Below are positions 55,428 to 63,723 of a DNA stretch of 64,000 nt, in pieces. Below the pieces are notes generated by a model. The model was given only the letters and a program-made list of their open reading frames with translations, was not told where the DNA came from and did not search any database. This stretch comes from Megasphaera vaginalis (ex Bordigoni et al. 2020). GTDB taxonomy: Bacteria; Bacillota; Negativicutes; Veillonellales; Megasphaeraceae. The translations under genes were made by a program, and so were the position numbers. The first letter of the stretch is position 1, and each line of letters opens with the position of its first letter. The DNA is taken from contig NZ_OEQB01000003.1 in the NCBI RefSeq assembly GCF_900240295.1, forward strand, positions 62,001 to 126,000, written 5' to 3'.

Positions 55428-56381
55428 ATGATTGACGTATACAAACATAATAACGGTCACCTGGAAGAAAACATTTCTTTGGCGGTCGCTGAAAAAGGCT
55501 CCTGGATCAATGTCGTCAATCCTGATTCCGATGATTTGCAATTGGTTTCGATGATTACGGAAATCCCGACGGATGTTTTAAAAACACCTCTCGATACGGA
55601 AGAACGTTCACACGTTGAACTGGAAGATAATTATATCTTCGTCGTCATCAACATTCCGATCATCTTGGAAACGGACAGCTACGATACGTTGCCTCTCGGC
55701 ATCTTCATTACGCCGGACTTTATCGTAACCCTCTGCATTCAGGAAACCGATGTTCTCCATTCTTTTACGGAAAACAAGTACCCCTTCTTTTACACGTTCA
55801 AAAAAACGCGCTTTCTCTTTCAAATACTTTACCGGACGGCAACCTTATTCTTAAAATATCTGCAGCAAATCAACCATCGCACAGATGACATCGAGAGCGT
55901 GCTGCGTCACTCCATGCGAAACAAAGAATTCTTCATGCTGCTGGAGTTGCAGAAATCCTTGACCTTCTTCACTTCGGCACTCCGCGGCAACGGCATCGTA
56001 ATGGAACGGCTCATGCGGCTGCGGCGTAATACGGCGTTGCACCATCTTCTGAAAATGTATGAAGAAGATGAAGATTTGTTGGAAGATGTCATCATTGAAA
56101 ACAAACAGGCGATTGAAATGGTCGAAATGTATTCCAACGTCCTTATCAGCATGTCCGATACGTTTGCTTCCATTATTTCCAACAACCTGAACATGGTCAT
56201 GAAGTTTTTGGCCTCCATTACGATTATTCTGGCTGTGCCGACAATCGTTTTCAGCCTCTGGGGCATGAATGTCAACGTCCCTTTTTCTTCCAACGAATTC
56301 GGATTTTATTACGTTATCGGCATTTCCCTGCTCGGTTCCATCTGCGCTTTCGCCATGTTATGGATGAAAAATCTGTTTTGA
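55428..56381 (+). CDS. corA: CorA-family magnesium/divalent cation transporter
   Basis: 317 residues. A large cytoplasmic alpha/beta funnel is followed by two C-terminal membrane helices with the signature GMN in WGMNVNVPF, which lines the pore mouth. The loop contains acidic residues common in CorA. It takes up Mg2+ (or Co2+, Ni2+). ATG at 55428 has AAAGGAGG upstream; the longer in-frame start precedes the promoter -10 and cannot be used. Confidence 0.93.
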   Translation: MIDVYKHNNGHLEENISLAVAEKGSWINVVNPDSDDLQLVSMITEIPTDVLKTPLDTEERSHVELEDNYIFVVINIPIILETDSYDTLPLGIFITPDFIVTLCIQETDVLHSFTENKYPFFYTFKKTRFLFQILYRTATLFLKYLQQINHRTDDIESVLRHSMRNKEFFMLLELQKSLTFFTSALRGNGIVMERLMRLRRNTALHHLLKMYEEDEDLLEDVIIENKQAIEMVEMYSNVLISMSDTFASIISNNLNMVMKFLASITIILAVPTIVFSLWGMNVNVPFSSNEFGFYYVIGISLLGSICAFAMLWMKNLF

Positions 56382-56392
56382 GACGAATACAA

Positions 56393-56425
56393 CCCTGCTG
56401 CAAGTAAGATGCAGCAGGGCTTTCT
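56393..56425. terminator. terminator between corA and rnhB
   Basis: 10-bp stem CCCTGCTGCA/TGCAGCAGGG, 7-base loop, then CTTTCTTT on the plus strand. Confidence 0.8.
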
Positions 56426-57205
56426 TTATTTAATCATGCTTTTGATCGGCTCAAAGCTGCGTCGATGAATCGGACAAGGGCCGAAAGCAAGCACGGCGTC
56501 GCGATGGCGCTGCGTCAGATACCCTTTATGCACGGCAAAGCCGTATGCCGGATATGCGCGGTCGTATTCCTGCATCAGCCGGTCACGCGTCACCTTGGCG
56601 ATGATTGAAGCGGCCGCAATGGAAGCGCTGAGAGCGTCACCGCCGATAATGGATCGATGCGGCACGGATAGCTGCGGCAAGGGCATGGCATCGCAAAGAA
56701 CAGCCTCTGCAGCCGTCGACAGCGTATTGACCGCTTCGTACATGCCCGCCTGTGTCGCATGGTAAATATCAAGCTCGTCAATTTCTTTCTCCGTCTTCGC
56801 GATACAGGAAACGGCGACGGCGTGTGTCATAATTTCGTCATAGAGACGGTCCCTCTTTTTCGGTGATACCTTTTTGCTGTCATTCAGCCCGGGACAAACC
56901 CACAGCGGCGGCAAAATGACGGCAGCAATCATGACCGGGCCGGCAATTGGGCCGCGACCGGCTTCATCAACACCGGCAACATGAAAGATCCCCCGGTCAT
57001 AATACGCCTTCTCCAACCGATACATCTCTTCCAATCGCTTCAGTTCCTCTGCCTGCCGCTGCATGCGTTTGAAAAAAGATGTTGCCAGATTCCGAACCGA
57101 CCGCCTCGCATCACCTCGCATGGCCGTCAATATCGCTGTCTTGTCCGCATCGGGTGACAGGAGCAGTTTCTGCAATTCCGCTACCGTAAAATCTCCGCTG
57201 TTCAT
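56426..57205 (-). CDS. rnhB: ribonuclease HII
   Basis: 259 residues. A helical N-terminal extension (about 1-65) precedes the catalytic domain with VAGVDEAGRGPIAGPV (Asp-Glu pair), LNDSKKVSPKKR and ASIIAKVTRDRLM, then HKGYLTQRHRDAV. It removes RNA from RNA/DNA hybrids using Mg2+ or Mn2+. Start ATG overlaps the rbgA stop by four bases. Confidence 0.95.
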   Translation of the reverse strand: MNSGDFTVAELQKLLLSPDADKTAILTAMRGDARRSVRNLATSFFKRMQRQAEELKRLEEMYRLEKAYYDRGIFHVAGVDEAGRGPIAGPVMIAAVILPPLWVCPGLNDSKKVSPKKRDRLYDEIMTHAVAVSCIAKTEKEIDELDIYHATQAGMYEAVNTLSTAAEAVLCDAMPLPQLSVPHRSIIGGDALSASIAAASIIAKVTRDRLMQEYDRAYPAYGFAVHKGYLTQRHRDAVLAFGPCPIHRRSFEPIKSMIK

Positions 57206-58074
57206 CGCACTTCACCGCCTTCGGCAAAATCTTCCGGAAAATCCAATGAAATTAAACCGATACGCCCTTCCCGGTAATCTTTCAAAATCAGCTTATACGT
57301 TTTTTCCAAGTCTACCGTACCGCCGCCGACAATGCATCCCCGCTTTCTGCCGATCGCCTCAATTGTTTGCGCCGCCGTCACCGGCAGTGCGTCAAGCTTA
57401 AATCGATTCCGCAACGCTTCCGGATATCGCGCCGTCAGTTCTGTAATCAACTGCCGAACTACGTCTTCCATATCAAAAACCGTATCGGAAATTGCTCCCG
57501 TAGCCGCTAAGCGATAAGCGCTCACCTGATTTTCCAGCTTCGGCCACAATACGCCGGGAGTATCCAGCAACTCCAACTTTTCCGCAAGGCTCACCCACTG
57601 CTTTCCTTTTGTCTCTCCGGGCTTGTCGGCAGTCTTTGCCGAACGCCTTCCGGCAAGGTGATTGATCAGCGTCGACTTGCCTACATTGGGAATCCCTAAA
57701 ATCATGGTTCGTACCGAGCGCGTTTTCAGCCCTCTCGCCTTCCAGTGCGCCAGCTTTGGAGCCGCTAACTGACGGATCAGGTGCAGCAAACCCTTAACAT
57801 CTTTGCCGTCCTTACTGTTCAGCGCGATGACAGGCCTTCCCCCTTGAGCATAGTATGCTGTCCACGCTTTCACCTTTTGCGGATCCGACAAATCAGCCTT
57901 ATTCAGTACAAGCACAGACGGTTTCTGACCGATCAGCCGCCCGATCATCGGATTCGCGCTGCTATAGGGAATACGGGCGTCGACCAGTTCGACAATAACA
58001 TCAATAACCTTTATATTTTCTTCAATCAATCGCTTTGCTTTGGCCATGTGGCCGGGATACCAATTTATCAACAT
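57202..58074 (-). CDS. rbgA: ribosome biogenesis GTPase A
   Basis: 290 residues of the circularly permuted GTPase family: the G4 motif LNKADL and the G5 region come before G1 GIPNVGKSTLIN and G3 DTPGVLWP, as expected. The N-terminus INWYPGHMAKAKR is diagnostic for YlqF/RbgA. It acts late in 50S subunit assembly. The ATG at 58072-58074 is 13 bases after GGAG, rather far. Operon rbgA-rnhB as in Bacillus. Confidence 0.95.
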   Translation of the reverse strand: MLINWYPGHMAKAKRLIEENIKVIDVIVELVDARIPYSSANPMIGRLIGQKPSVLVLNKADLSDPQKVKAWTAYYAQGGRPVIALNSKDGKDVKGLLHLIRQLAAPKLAHWKARGLKTRSVRTMILGIPNVGKSTLINHLAGRRSAKTADKPGETKGKQWVSLAEKLELLDTPGVLWPKLENQVSAYRLAATGAISDTVFDMEDVVRQLITELTARYPEALRNRFKLDALPVTAAQTIEAIGRKRGCIVGGGTVDLEKTYKLILKDYREGRIGLISLDFPEDFAEGGEVR

Positions 58075-58114
58075 AATAACTAAAAACGCTCCGTTCTTTT
58101 GATTTATCATATTT

Positions 58115-58142
58115 ATTGTAGATGAATCGTAACGGCAAGTAA
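58115..58142 (-). promoter_or_regulatory. rbgA-rnhB promoter
   Basis: Minus strand TTACTT (58137-58142), 16 bp, TACAAT (58115-58120). Confidence 0.5.
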
Positions 58143-58155
58143 AGACGGCCGGCAA

Positions 58156-58193
58156 AAAAAGATCTATGCCACATAAATGGCATAGATCTTTTA
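58156..58193 (-). terminator. thrS terminator
   Basis: Perfect stem AAGATCTATGCCA/TGGCATAGATCTT with 6-base loop and TTTTT after it on the minus strand. Confidence 0.85.
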
Positions 58194-58195
58194 TC

Positions 58196-60103
58196 TTATC
58201 CCTTGCGGGTTTCCGACAATTCGCACACATGTTCGATGAAATCGTCTATTTCCTTAGCGCCTAAGTCCCCTTTGACACGGTCGCGTATGGAAATAGTGTT
58301 ATCTTCCATTTCCTTGTCACCGATAATGCCCATATAGGGAACCTTTTCCATCTGCGCCTTTCGAATCTTATAACCGATCTTTTCATTGCTTTCATCAACT
58401 TCCGCACGAACACCGAGTTTTTTGAGCTGCCCCTGCAAGCGTTTGGCATAACTCAGGTGACGTTCCGAAATCGGCAAAAGTTTGATCTGTACCGGAGCCA
58501 GCCATACGGGAAACGCACCGGCATAGTTTTCGATCAAAATACCGATGAATCGTTCAATGCTGCCGAAACAGGTCCGGTGGATCATGACGGGACGATGCTT
58601 CTGCCCGTCTTCACCGATATAGGTCATGTCAAACCGTTCCGGCATCAGCATATCGAGTTGAATCGTGCCGCACTGCCAGGTACGGCCGATGGAGTCCTTG
58701 ACATGGAAATCCAGCTTCGGCCCGTAGAAGGCGCCATCTCCCTCATTGATCTGATAAGGAACGCCTTTTTCTTCAATAGCTTCACGTAAGGTCTGCGTTG
58801 CGAGTTCCCAAATTTCATCACTGCCCATGGAATCTTCCGGACGAGTTGACAGCTCTACATGATAATCCAAGCCGAACGCCTTATACGCTCTGTCAAAAAG
58901 ATCAAGGACACTGCCTATTTCCTGTTTAATCTGACTGGGAAGCATAAAAATATGCGCATCATCTTGCGTGAAGCTGCGGACACGGAAGAGGCCGTGCAAA
59001 GCGCCGTGAAGTTCATGACGATGTACCAAGCCCAGTTCAGCCGAACGGATCGGCAGATCACGGTAGCTGTGAACATTACTCTTATAAATCAAGATGCCTC
59101 CGGGACAGTTCATCGGCTTGATCGCGTACGGTTCATCATCAATCGTCGTAAAATACATATTATCGCGATAATGATCCCAATGTCCCGACTGCTCCCACAA
59201 TTTCCGATTCAAGATGATCGGCGTGCTGATTTGTTCATAGCCGAATTCTTCATGCAATTCATTCCAGAATTTCAAAAGCGTGTTACGAAGAACCATCCCT
59301 TTATTGTGGAAGAACGGGAACCCGGGCCCTTCTTCATGAAAACTGAACAGATCCATTTCCTTCCCGATTTTGCGATGATCCCGCTTTTCCGCCTCTGCGA
59401 GCATCGTCAAATATTCTTCCAGTTGATCTTGGTTTTCAAAAGCCGTTCCGTAAATTCGCTGCAACATTTTATTCTTTTCATCGCCGCGCCAATAGGCCCC
59501 GGCAACAGATTGCAATTTAAAGGCTTTTACCTGCCCCGTCCGTTCTACATGGGGACCGGCGCAAAGATCAACGTATTCGCCCTGCCGGTAAATGGAAATC
59601 GCAACATCGGCGGGCAGATCGTTAATCAATTCCACTTTATAGTCTTCATGCAAATCAGTGAAAAGTTTGATCGCTTCATCTCGGGAAAGCGTTTCTGCCG
59701 TTATCGGCAAATTTTCTTTAACGATTTTATTCATTTCCGCTTCAATATCGGCAAAATCATCTTGCGCGAAACGGTGCTCCGTATCCAGATCGTAATAAAA
59801 ACCGTTTTGAATAGCAGGACCAATCGCGAGCTTTACGTCACTGTAAAGGCGTTTAATAGCCTGCGCCATAATGTGAGCCGCCGAATGACGAAGCGTATCT
59901 TTTCCTTCTTGGCTGTCAAAAGTGCAAAACTCTACTTGAGATCCATTAACAATCGTGCGGCGTAAATCCGTCACCACTCCGTCTACCTTTGCGACCAACA
60001 CTTTTTTCGCCAAGCTGTTGCTCAATTGTTGAACAGCATCATACAGAGAAATCCCATCGGCAAATTCTTTTTTACTGCCGTCTTTTAAAATTATTTCTGC
60101 CAT
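58196..60103 (-). CDS. thrS: threonyl-tRNA synthetase
   Basis: 635 residues. TGS domain (about 1-60), editing/second domain with RHSAAHIMAQAIKRLY and the zinc-type VDLCAGPHVERTG, class II catalytic core with motif 2 GLVHRHELHGALHGLFRVRSF-type sequence (RxRE region), motif 3 CFGSIERFIGIL, then an anticodon-binding domain. It charges tRNA-Thr. An ATG with AAGGAGG precedes it. Expression is controlled by the T-box leader upstream. Confidence 0.97.
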   Translation of the reverse strand: MAEIILKDGSKKEFADGISLYDAVQQLSNSLAKKVLVAKVDGVVTDLRRTIVNGSQVEFCTFDSQEGKDTLRHSAAHIMAQAIKRLYSDVKLAIGPAIQNGFYYDLDTEHRFAQDDFADIEAEMNKIVKENLPITAETLSRDEAIKLFTDLHEDYKVELINDLPADVAISIYRQGEYVDLCAGPHVERTGQVKAFKLQSVAGAYWRGDEKNKMLQRIYGTAFENQDQLEEYLTMLAEAEKRDHRKIGKEMDLFSFHEEGPGFPFFHNKGMVLRNTLLKFWNELHEEFGYEQISTPIILNRKLWEQSGHWDHYRDNMYFTTIDDEPYAIKPMNCPGGILIYKSNVHSYRDLPIRSAELGLVHRHELHGALHGLFRVRSFTQDDAHIFMLPSQIKQEIGSVLDLFDRAYKAFGLDYHVELSTRPEDSMGSDEIWELATQTLREAIEEKGVPYQINEGDGAFYGPKLDFHVKDSIGRTWQCGTIQLDMLMPERFDMTYIGEDGQKHRPVMIHRTCFGSIERFIGILIENYAGAFPVWLAPVQIKLLPISERHLSYAKRLQGQLKKLGVRAEVDESNEKIGYKIRKAQMEKVPYMGIIGDKEMEDNTISIRDRVKGDLGAKEIDDFIEHVCELSETRKG

Positions 60104-60121
60104 GATTATACCTCCTTAAAT

Positions 60122-60368
60122 AAAAAAAGACCTCATCCCAAAGGGACGAGAGTCTTATTCACGCGGTTCCACCCTATTTACCGAAAGTATCCGGTATCTT
60201 GAGCGCTGTAACGTAGCGACCGCACAAACATACTGTTTTCAGTTTGTGAGCTCCGAGGTGGTGACAAGAGACATTTCACAGGATACTTTCAGCATACATA
60301 TCCTTCTCTGTAGAGAAATCGGCATCTTGCCTTGTCCTCATCTTTACTGATTACCTATTTATATGTTT
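60122..60368 (-). promoter_or_regulatory. T-box riboswitch controlling thrS
   Basis: The minus strand contains the T-box sequence AGGGTGGAACCGCG (60162-60175), which pairs with the tRNA acceptor end. Downstream, terminator stem GACTCTCGTCCC/GGGATGAGGTC is followed by TTTTTTT (60122-60156). A Stem I of matching style begins near 60340 and has threonine codon ACC (60257-60262 reads ACCACC) at the expected specifier position. Uncharged tRNA-Thr would favour antitermination. Confidence 0.93.
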
Positions 60369-60374
60369 GCATAA

Positions 60375-60403
60375 ATTATACGTCTGCACGATACATATGT
60401 CAA
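60375..60403 (-). promoter_or_regulatory. thrS promoter (perfect consensus)
   Basis: Minus strand TTGACA (60398-60403), 17 bp, TATAAT (60375-60380). Confidence 0.9.
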
Positions 60404-60440
60404 GTACGCCAAATAAAGTTTGCCTGCATTCTGCTGCGTA

Positions 60441-60473
60441 TAAAAAGAAGACTGTCGATTCAGACAGTCTTCT
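60441..60473 (-). terminator. terminator of bcd-etfB-etfA
   Basis: 11-bp stem AGAAGACTGTC/GACAGTCTTCT with a 6-base loop followed by TTTT on the minus strand. Confidence 0.8.
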
Positions 60474-60490
60474 CAGTCGTACAATGCTGC

Positions 60491-61498
60491 TTAACCTTTA
60501 ATCTTTTTAATAGCTTCCGTAATCATCGGAACGATCTGGAAAGCGTCGCCGACAATACCATAATCGCAAACTTTGAAAATCGGAGCATCTTCATCTTTAT
60601 TGATTGCAATGACGCAATCGGAGCCGCTCATACCGGCTAAATGCTGAATGGCGCCGGAAATACCGCAGGCAACATAGATCTTCGGGCCGACAGTTTTACC
60701 CGTCTGTCCGACCTGATGAAGGGCGTCAATCCAACCGGCGTCAACAGCAGCACGGGAAGCACCGACAGCACCGCCAAGAGCGTCAGCCAATTCTTTCAGC
60801 ATACCCGTAAACGGTTCGGAACCGTTCATGCCGCGGCCACCGGAAACGATGATATCGGCTTCTTCAATTTTAATACCGCCGCCGCCTAATTTAATGAGTT
60901 CAATGAATTTCGTCAAGAAATCAGCATCCGTCAATTCTACGGACATATCGATAACTTCACCCGTTGCATTGGCATCCGGTTCCGGTTTCTTGAATACGTT
61001 CGGACGAACTGTACCCATTTGCGGACGATTGTCACGGCAAATGATTTCAGCCATGATGTTACCGCCCAGTGCCGGACGGGTCCAGACGATAGTTTTGCCG
61101 TCTTCATCAACAGCCAGGCTCGTGCAGTCGGCAGTTAAACCCGTTTTCAGTTCATTGGCAACGCGGGGGCCGAGATCACGACCAATATTCGTAGCACCAA
61201 CGAGATATACATTCGGTTTAACTTTTTCAAAGAAATCCGTTAAAGCTTTTGTATAAGCCGTCGTGTTGTAATTTTCGAATTTAGGATCATCATACACATA
61301 CACTTTTTTTGCACCGCTGGCAATAAGTTCCTGTGCCAAGGGTTTTACGTTATGGCCAATCAGTACAGCGCCAACTTCGTCACCAATGGTGTCAGCCAGT
61401 ATTTTGCCCTGACCCAACAGTTCGAAAGCTACGTTACGTAATTTGCCTTCAAATTGTTCAGCGATTACATATACGCCTTTGTATTCTGCTACATCCAT
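60491..61498 (-). CDS. etfA: electron transfer flavoprotein alpha subunit (Bcd-linked)
   Basis: 335 residues beginning MDVAEYKGVYVIAEQFEGKL, with C-terminal FAD motif VSGGRGMNGSEPF, VGQTGKTVGPKIYVACGISG and AINKDEDAPIFKVCDYGIVGD. By recall this is very close to the M. elsdenii alpha subunit, whose ETF bifurcates electrons from NADH to crotonyl-CoA (through Bcd) and ferredoxin. The GTG/ATG ambiguity at 61498-61504 is settled in favour of MDVAEY, preceded by GGAGG. Confidence 0.95.
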   Translation of the reverse strand: MDVAEYKGVYVIAEQFEGKLRNVAFELLGQGKILADTIGDEVGAVLIGHNVKPLAQELIASGAKKVYVYDDPKFENYNTTAYTKALTDFFEKVKPNVYLVGATNIGRDLGPRVANELKTGLTADCTSLAVDEDGKTIVWTRPALGGNIMAEIICRDNRPQMGTVRPNVFKKPEPDANATGEVIDMSVELTDADFLTKFIELIKLGGGGIKIEEADIIVSGGRGMNGSEPFTGMLKELADALGGAVGASRAAVDAGWIDALHQVGQTGKTVGPKIYVACGISGAIQHLAGMSGSDCVIAINKDEDAPIFKVCDYGIVGDAFQIVPMITEAIKKIKG

Positions 61499-61518
61499 CT
61501 TCACTTATCCTCCTTAGA

Positions 61519-62322
61519 TTATATGATCTTTTGTGCAGTCAATTTTTCCATCAACGTTGCTACAGCTACACTCGGATCTTCTTCCTTAATGATGAGACCC
61601 TGTGTTCTCTGAGGCGGAGTGAAAATTTTGCGAACCTTTGTCGGAGACCCGGACAAGCCGATGAGCGATTCATCAACTTTAATATCTTCTGCAGAAAGCG
61701 TCGGGATTTCACGACGTTTTGCTTTCATTGTGCCGCGAATGGTCGGGAAACGAGGTTCATTCAATTCCTTAACTGCAGTGATCAAAACAGGGAAGTTAGC
61801 TTCCGTTACGATGTAGCCTTCTTCGTTCTGTTGTTTAACCGTAACTTTGGTGCCGTCAACGTCAATATGAGCAGCATAGGTAATCTGCGGAATGCCCAAT
61901 TCAGTAGCAACCTGCGGACCGACCTGAGCCGTATCGCCGTCAATGGCCTGCTTGCCGCAAAGAATGATATCAAACTGTTCGATACCTTTAATTTCAGCAA
62001 CTTTCTTAACAGCCTGTGCCAAGCAATAGCCTGTAGCCAACGTATCGGAACCGCCGACCTTTCTGTCTGTGAGGAGATAAGCATCGTCAGCACCCATTGC
62101 CAAGCCTTCGCGCAATACTTCGACAGCCTGGGGTGGCCCCATCGAAAGCAATGTTACCGTTGCTCCCTGGTTATCCTTTAACTGCAGAGCTGCTTCCAGA
62201 GCATTCTGGTCAAAGGGGTTGAAAATGTTAGGAACGCCGGCGCGAATGACCGTATGTTTTACGGGATCAATCTTTACTTCTGCCGTGTCCGGAACCTGTT
62301 TGACACATACCAATATTTCCAT
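61519..62322 (-). CDS. etfB: electron transfer flavoprotein beta subunit (Bcd-linked)
   Basis: 267 residues starting MEILVCVKQVPDTAEVKIDP, with NPFDQNALEAALQLKD, the AMP/FAD motif ILCGKQAIDGDTAQVGPQVA and the recognition loop ANFPVLITAVKELNEPRFP. Highly similar by recall to M. elsdenii EtfB. It binds the second (bifurcating) flavin together with alpha. GGAGGC before the ATG; 14 bases before etfA. Confidence 0.96.
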   Translation of the reverse strand: MEILVCVKQVPDTAEVKIDPVKHTVIRAGVPNIFNPFDQNALEAALQLKDNQGATVTLLSMGPPQAVEVLREGLAMGADDAYLLTDRKVGGSDTLATGYCLAQAVKKVAEIKGIEQFDIILCGKQAIDGDTAQVGPQVATELGIPQITYAAHIDVDGTKVTVKQQNEEGYIVTEANFPVLITAVKELNEPRFPTIRGTMKAKRREIPTLSAEDIKVDESLIGLSGSPTKVRKIFTPPQRTQGLIIKEEDPSVAVATLMEKLTAQKII

Positions 62323-62359
62323 ATTACATTTGCCTCCTAAAAAATTTTTATTTTATTCA

Positions 62360-62387
62360 ACAGGTCCGGTCATAAGGCCGGACCTGT
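62360..62387 (-). terminator. intercistronic hairpin between bcd and etfB
   Basis: Perfect 10-bp stem ACAGGTCCGG/CCGGACCTGT with an 8-base loop, without an immediate U-tract (TTGAATAAAAT follows). It may slow transcription or protect the upstream bcd mRNA from 3' decay and so set the bcd:etf ratio. Confidence 0.5.
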
Positions 62388-62400
62388 ATCCTAAACAATT

Positions 62401-63540
62401 TTACCGCAAGAGAGCGCCGGAAGTAACCATGCGCTGTACTTCGTTCGTTCCTTCATAAATCTGCGTGATCTTAGCATCGCGCATATGACGGGCAACAGGA
62501 TATTCTTCACTGTAGCCATAGCCGCCGAAGATCTGAACGGCATCAACGGTAACTTCCATAGCAATGTCGGAAGCATACATTTTAGCCATAGCAGCATCAA
62601 CGGAGAACGGTTTCCCTTCCTGTTTCTTCATAGCTGCTTTGTATACGAGAAGACGGGCTGCTTCAATTTTCGTTGCCATATCGGCAAGTTTGAAGGAAAT
62701 AGCCTGGAATTTGCAAAGCGGTTTGCCGAACTGTACACGTTCTTTAGAATATTTGATTGCATCTTCCAACGCTGCTTCAGCAATACCGAGAGCCTGCGCA
62801 GCAACGCCGATACGGCCGCCGTCCAAGGTCATCATGGCAATCTTAAAGCCTTTGCCTTCTTCGCCGAGAAGATTTTCAGCAGGAACTTTTACATCCTGGA
62901 ACACCAGTTCCATCGTTTGAGAAGTATGGATACCGAGTTTGTCTTCCTTCTTGCCGAATGTGAAGCCTTCCATGCCTTTTTCCAGAATGAAAGCGCTGAT
63001 GCCTTTATTGCCCTGAGTCTTGTCCGTCATAGCGAATACGACATAAATATCAGCGGCGCCGCCGTTGGTGATGAAGATCTTGGAGCCGTTCAATACATAG
63101 TGGTCGCCTTCTTTAACGGCAACAGTCTGCTGTCCGGAAGCATCCGTGCCGGCATTGGGTTCCGTCAAGCCGAATGCGCCCAATTTCGTACCTTCGCAAA
63201 GAGGCGTCAAATATTTTTTCTTTTGTTCTTCATTACCGAACTGCCAAATCGGATTAGCACAGAGAGAAACGTCTGCAGACAGTGTAATCGAAACACCGGC
63301 ATCATATTTTGCCAATTCTTCAACCGTCATGATGTAGCTCAAAACGTCGGCTCCGGCGCCGCCGAATTCTTCGGGGAAATAAGTGCCAGCAAGGCCCATG
63401 CCCAGCATTTCTTCAATTAAAGCTTCGTCATATTCATGCTTGTGATCACGTTCCGTAACTGTCGGCAACAATTTCTTAACGCCAAAATCTTTCGCCAATT
63501 TGACAAACATTTCCTGATCTTCTGTGTAATTAAAATCCAT
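62401..63540 (-). CDS. bcd: butyryl-CoA dehydrogenase (short-chain acyl-CoA dehydrogenase)
   Basis: 379 residues with N-terminal helices, the middle beta domain FGLTEPNAGTDASGQQT (flavin contacts), FITNGGAADIYVVFA and the C-terminal helices with the catalytic base Glu in QIYEGTNEVQR. By recall it closely resembles the M. elsdenii enzyme. It reduces crotonyl-CoA to butyryl-CoA in butyrate formation, taking electrons from the ETF encoded behind it. ATG has AGGAGAG upstream and a leader of about 150 nt from a strong promoter. Confidence 0.96.
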   Translation of the reverse strand: MDFNYTEDQEMFVKLAKDFGVKKLLPTVTERDHKHEYDEALIEEMLGMGLAGTYFPEEFGGAGADVLSYIMTVEELAKYDAGVSITLSADVSLCANPIWQFGNEEQKKKYLTPLCEGTKLGAFGLTEPNAGTDASGQQTVAVKEGDHYVLNGSKIFITNGGAADIYVVFAMTDKTQGNKGISAFILEKGMEGFTFGKKEDKLGIHTSQTMELVFQDVKVPAENLLGEEGKGFKIAMMTLDGGRIGVAAQALGIAEAALEDAIKYSKERVQFGKPLCKFQAISFKLADMATKIEAARLLVYKAAMKKQEGKPFSVDAAMAKMYASDIAMEVTVDAVQIFGGYGYSEEYPVARHMRDAKITQIYEGTNEVQRMVTSGALLR

Positions 63541-63694
63541 TCTCTTCCACTCTCCTTAAAATAATCATTAAAAATTTTAGTATGATATTACAGGCTTTAA
63601 ACTCCCTACAGAAATTTCTTCACAGGCCTGCAATCATAAGCATTAACCACCGGAACCCGATGCATCTACACCCTGCACCAGCTCTTCTTTGTAA

Positions 63695-63723
63695 ATTGTA
63701 CAACTTTTCACAATATAAATCAA
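63695..63723 (-). promoter_or_regulatory. promoter of bcd-etfB-etfA
   Basis: Minus strand TTGATT (63718-63723), 17 bp, TACAAT (63695-63700). Confidence 0.75.
63696..63713 (-). promoter_or_regulatory. Rex (redox-sensing repressor) operator candidate
   Basis: Minus strand TTGTGAAAAGTTGTACAA; against the consensus TTGTGAA-N4-TTCACAA the two arms match at 7/7 and 5/7. It fills the -10/-35 spacer of the bcd promoter, where a bound repressor would block polymerase. Confidence 0.55.

Noticed and set aside
58859-59965. 368-residue ORF on the plus strand opposite thrS
   Set aside because: Antisense shadow of a strongly conserved gene; no family resemblance.
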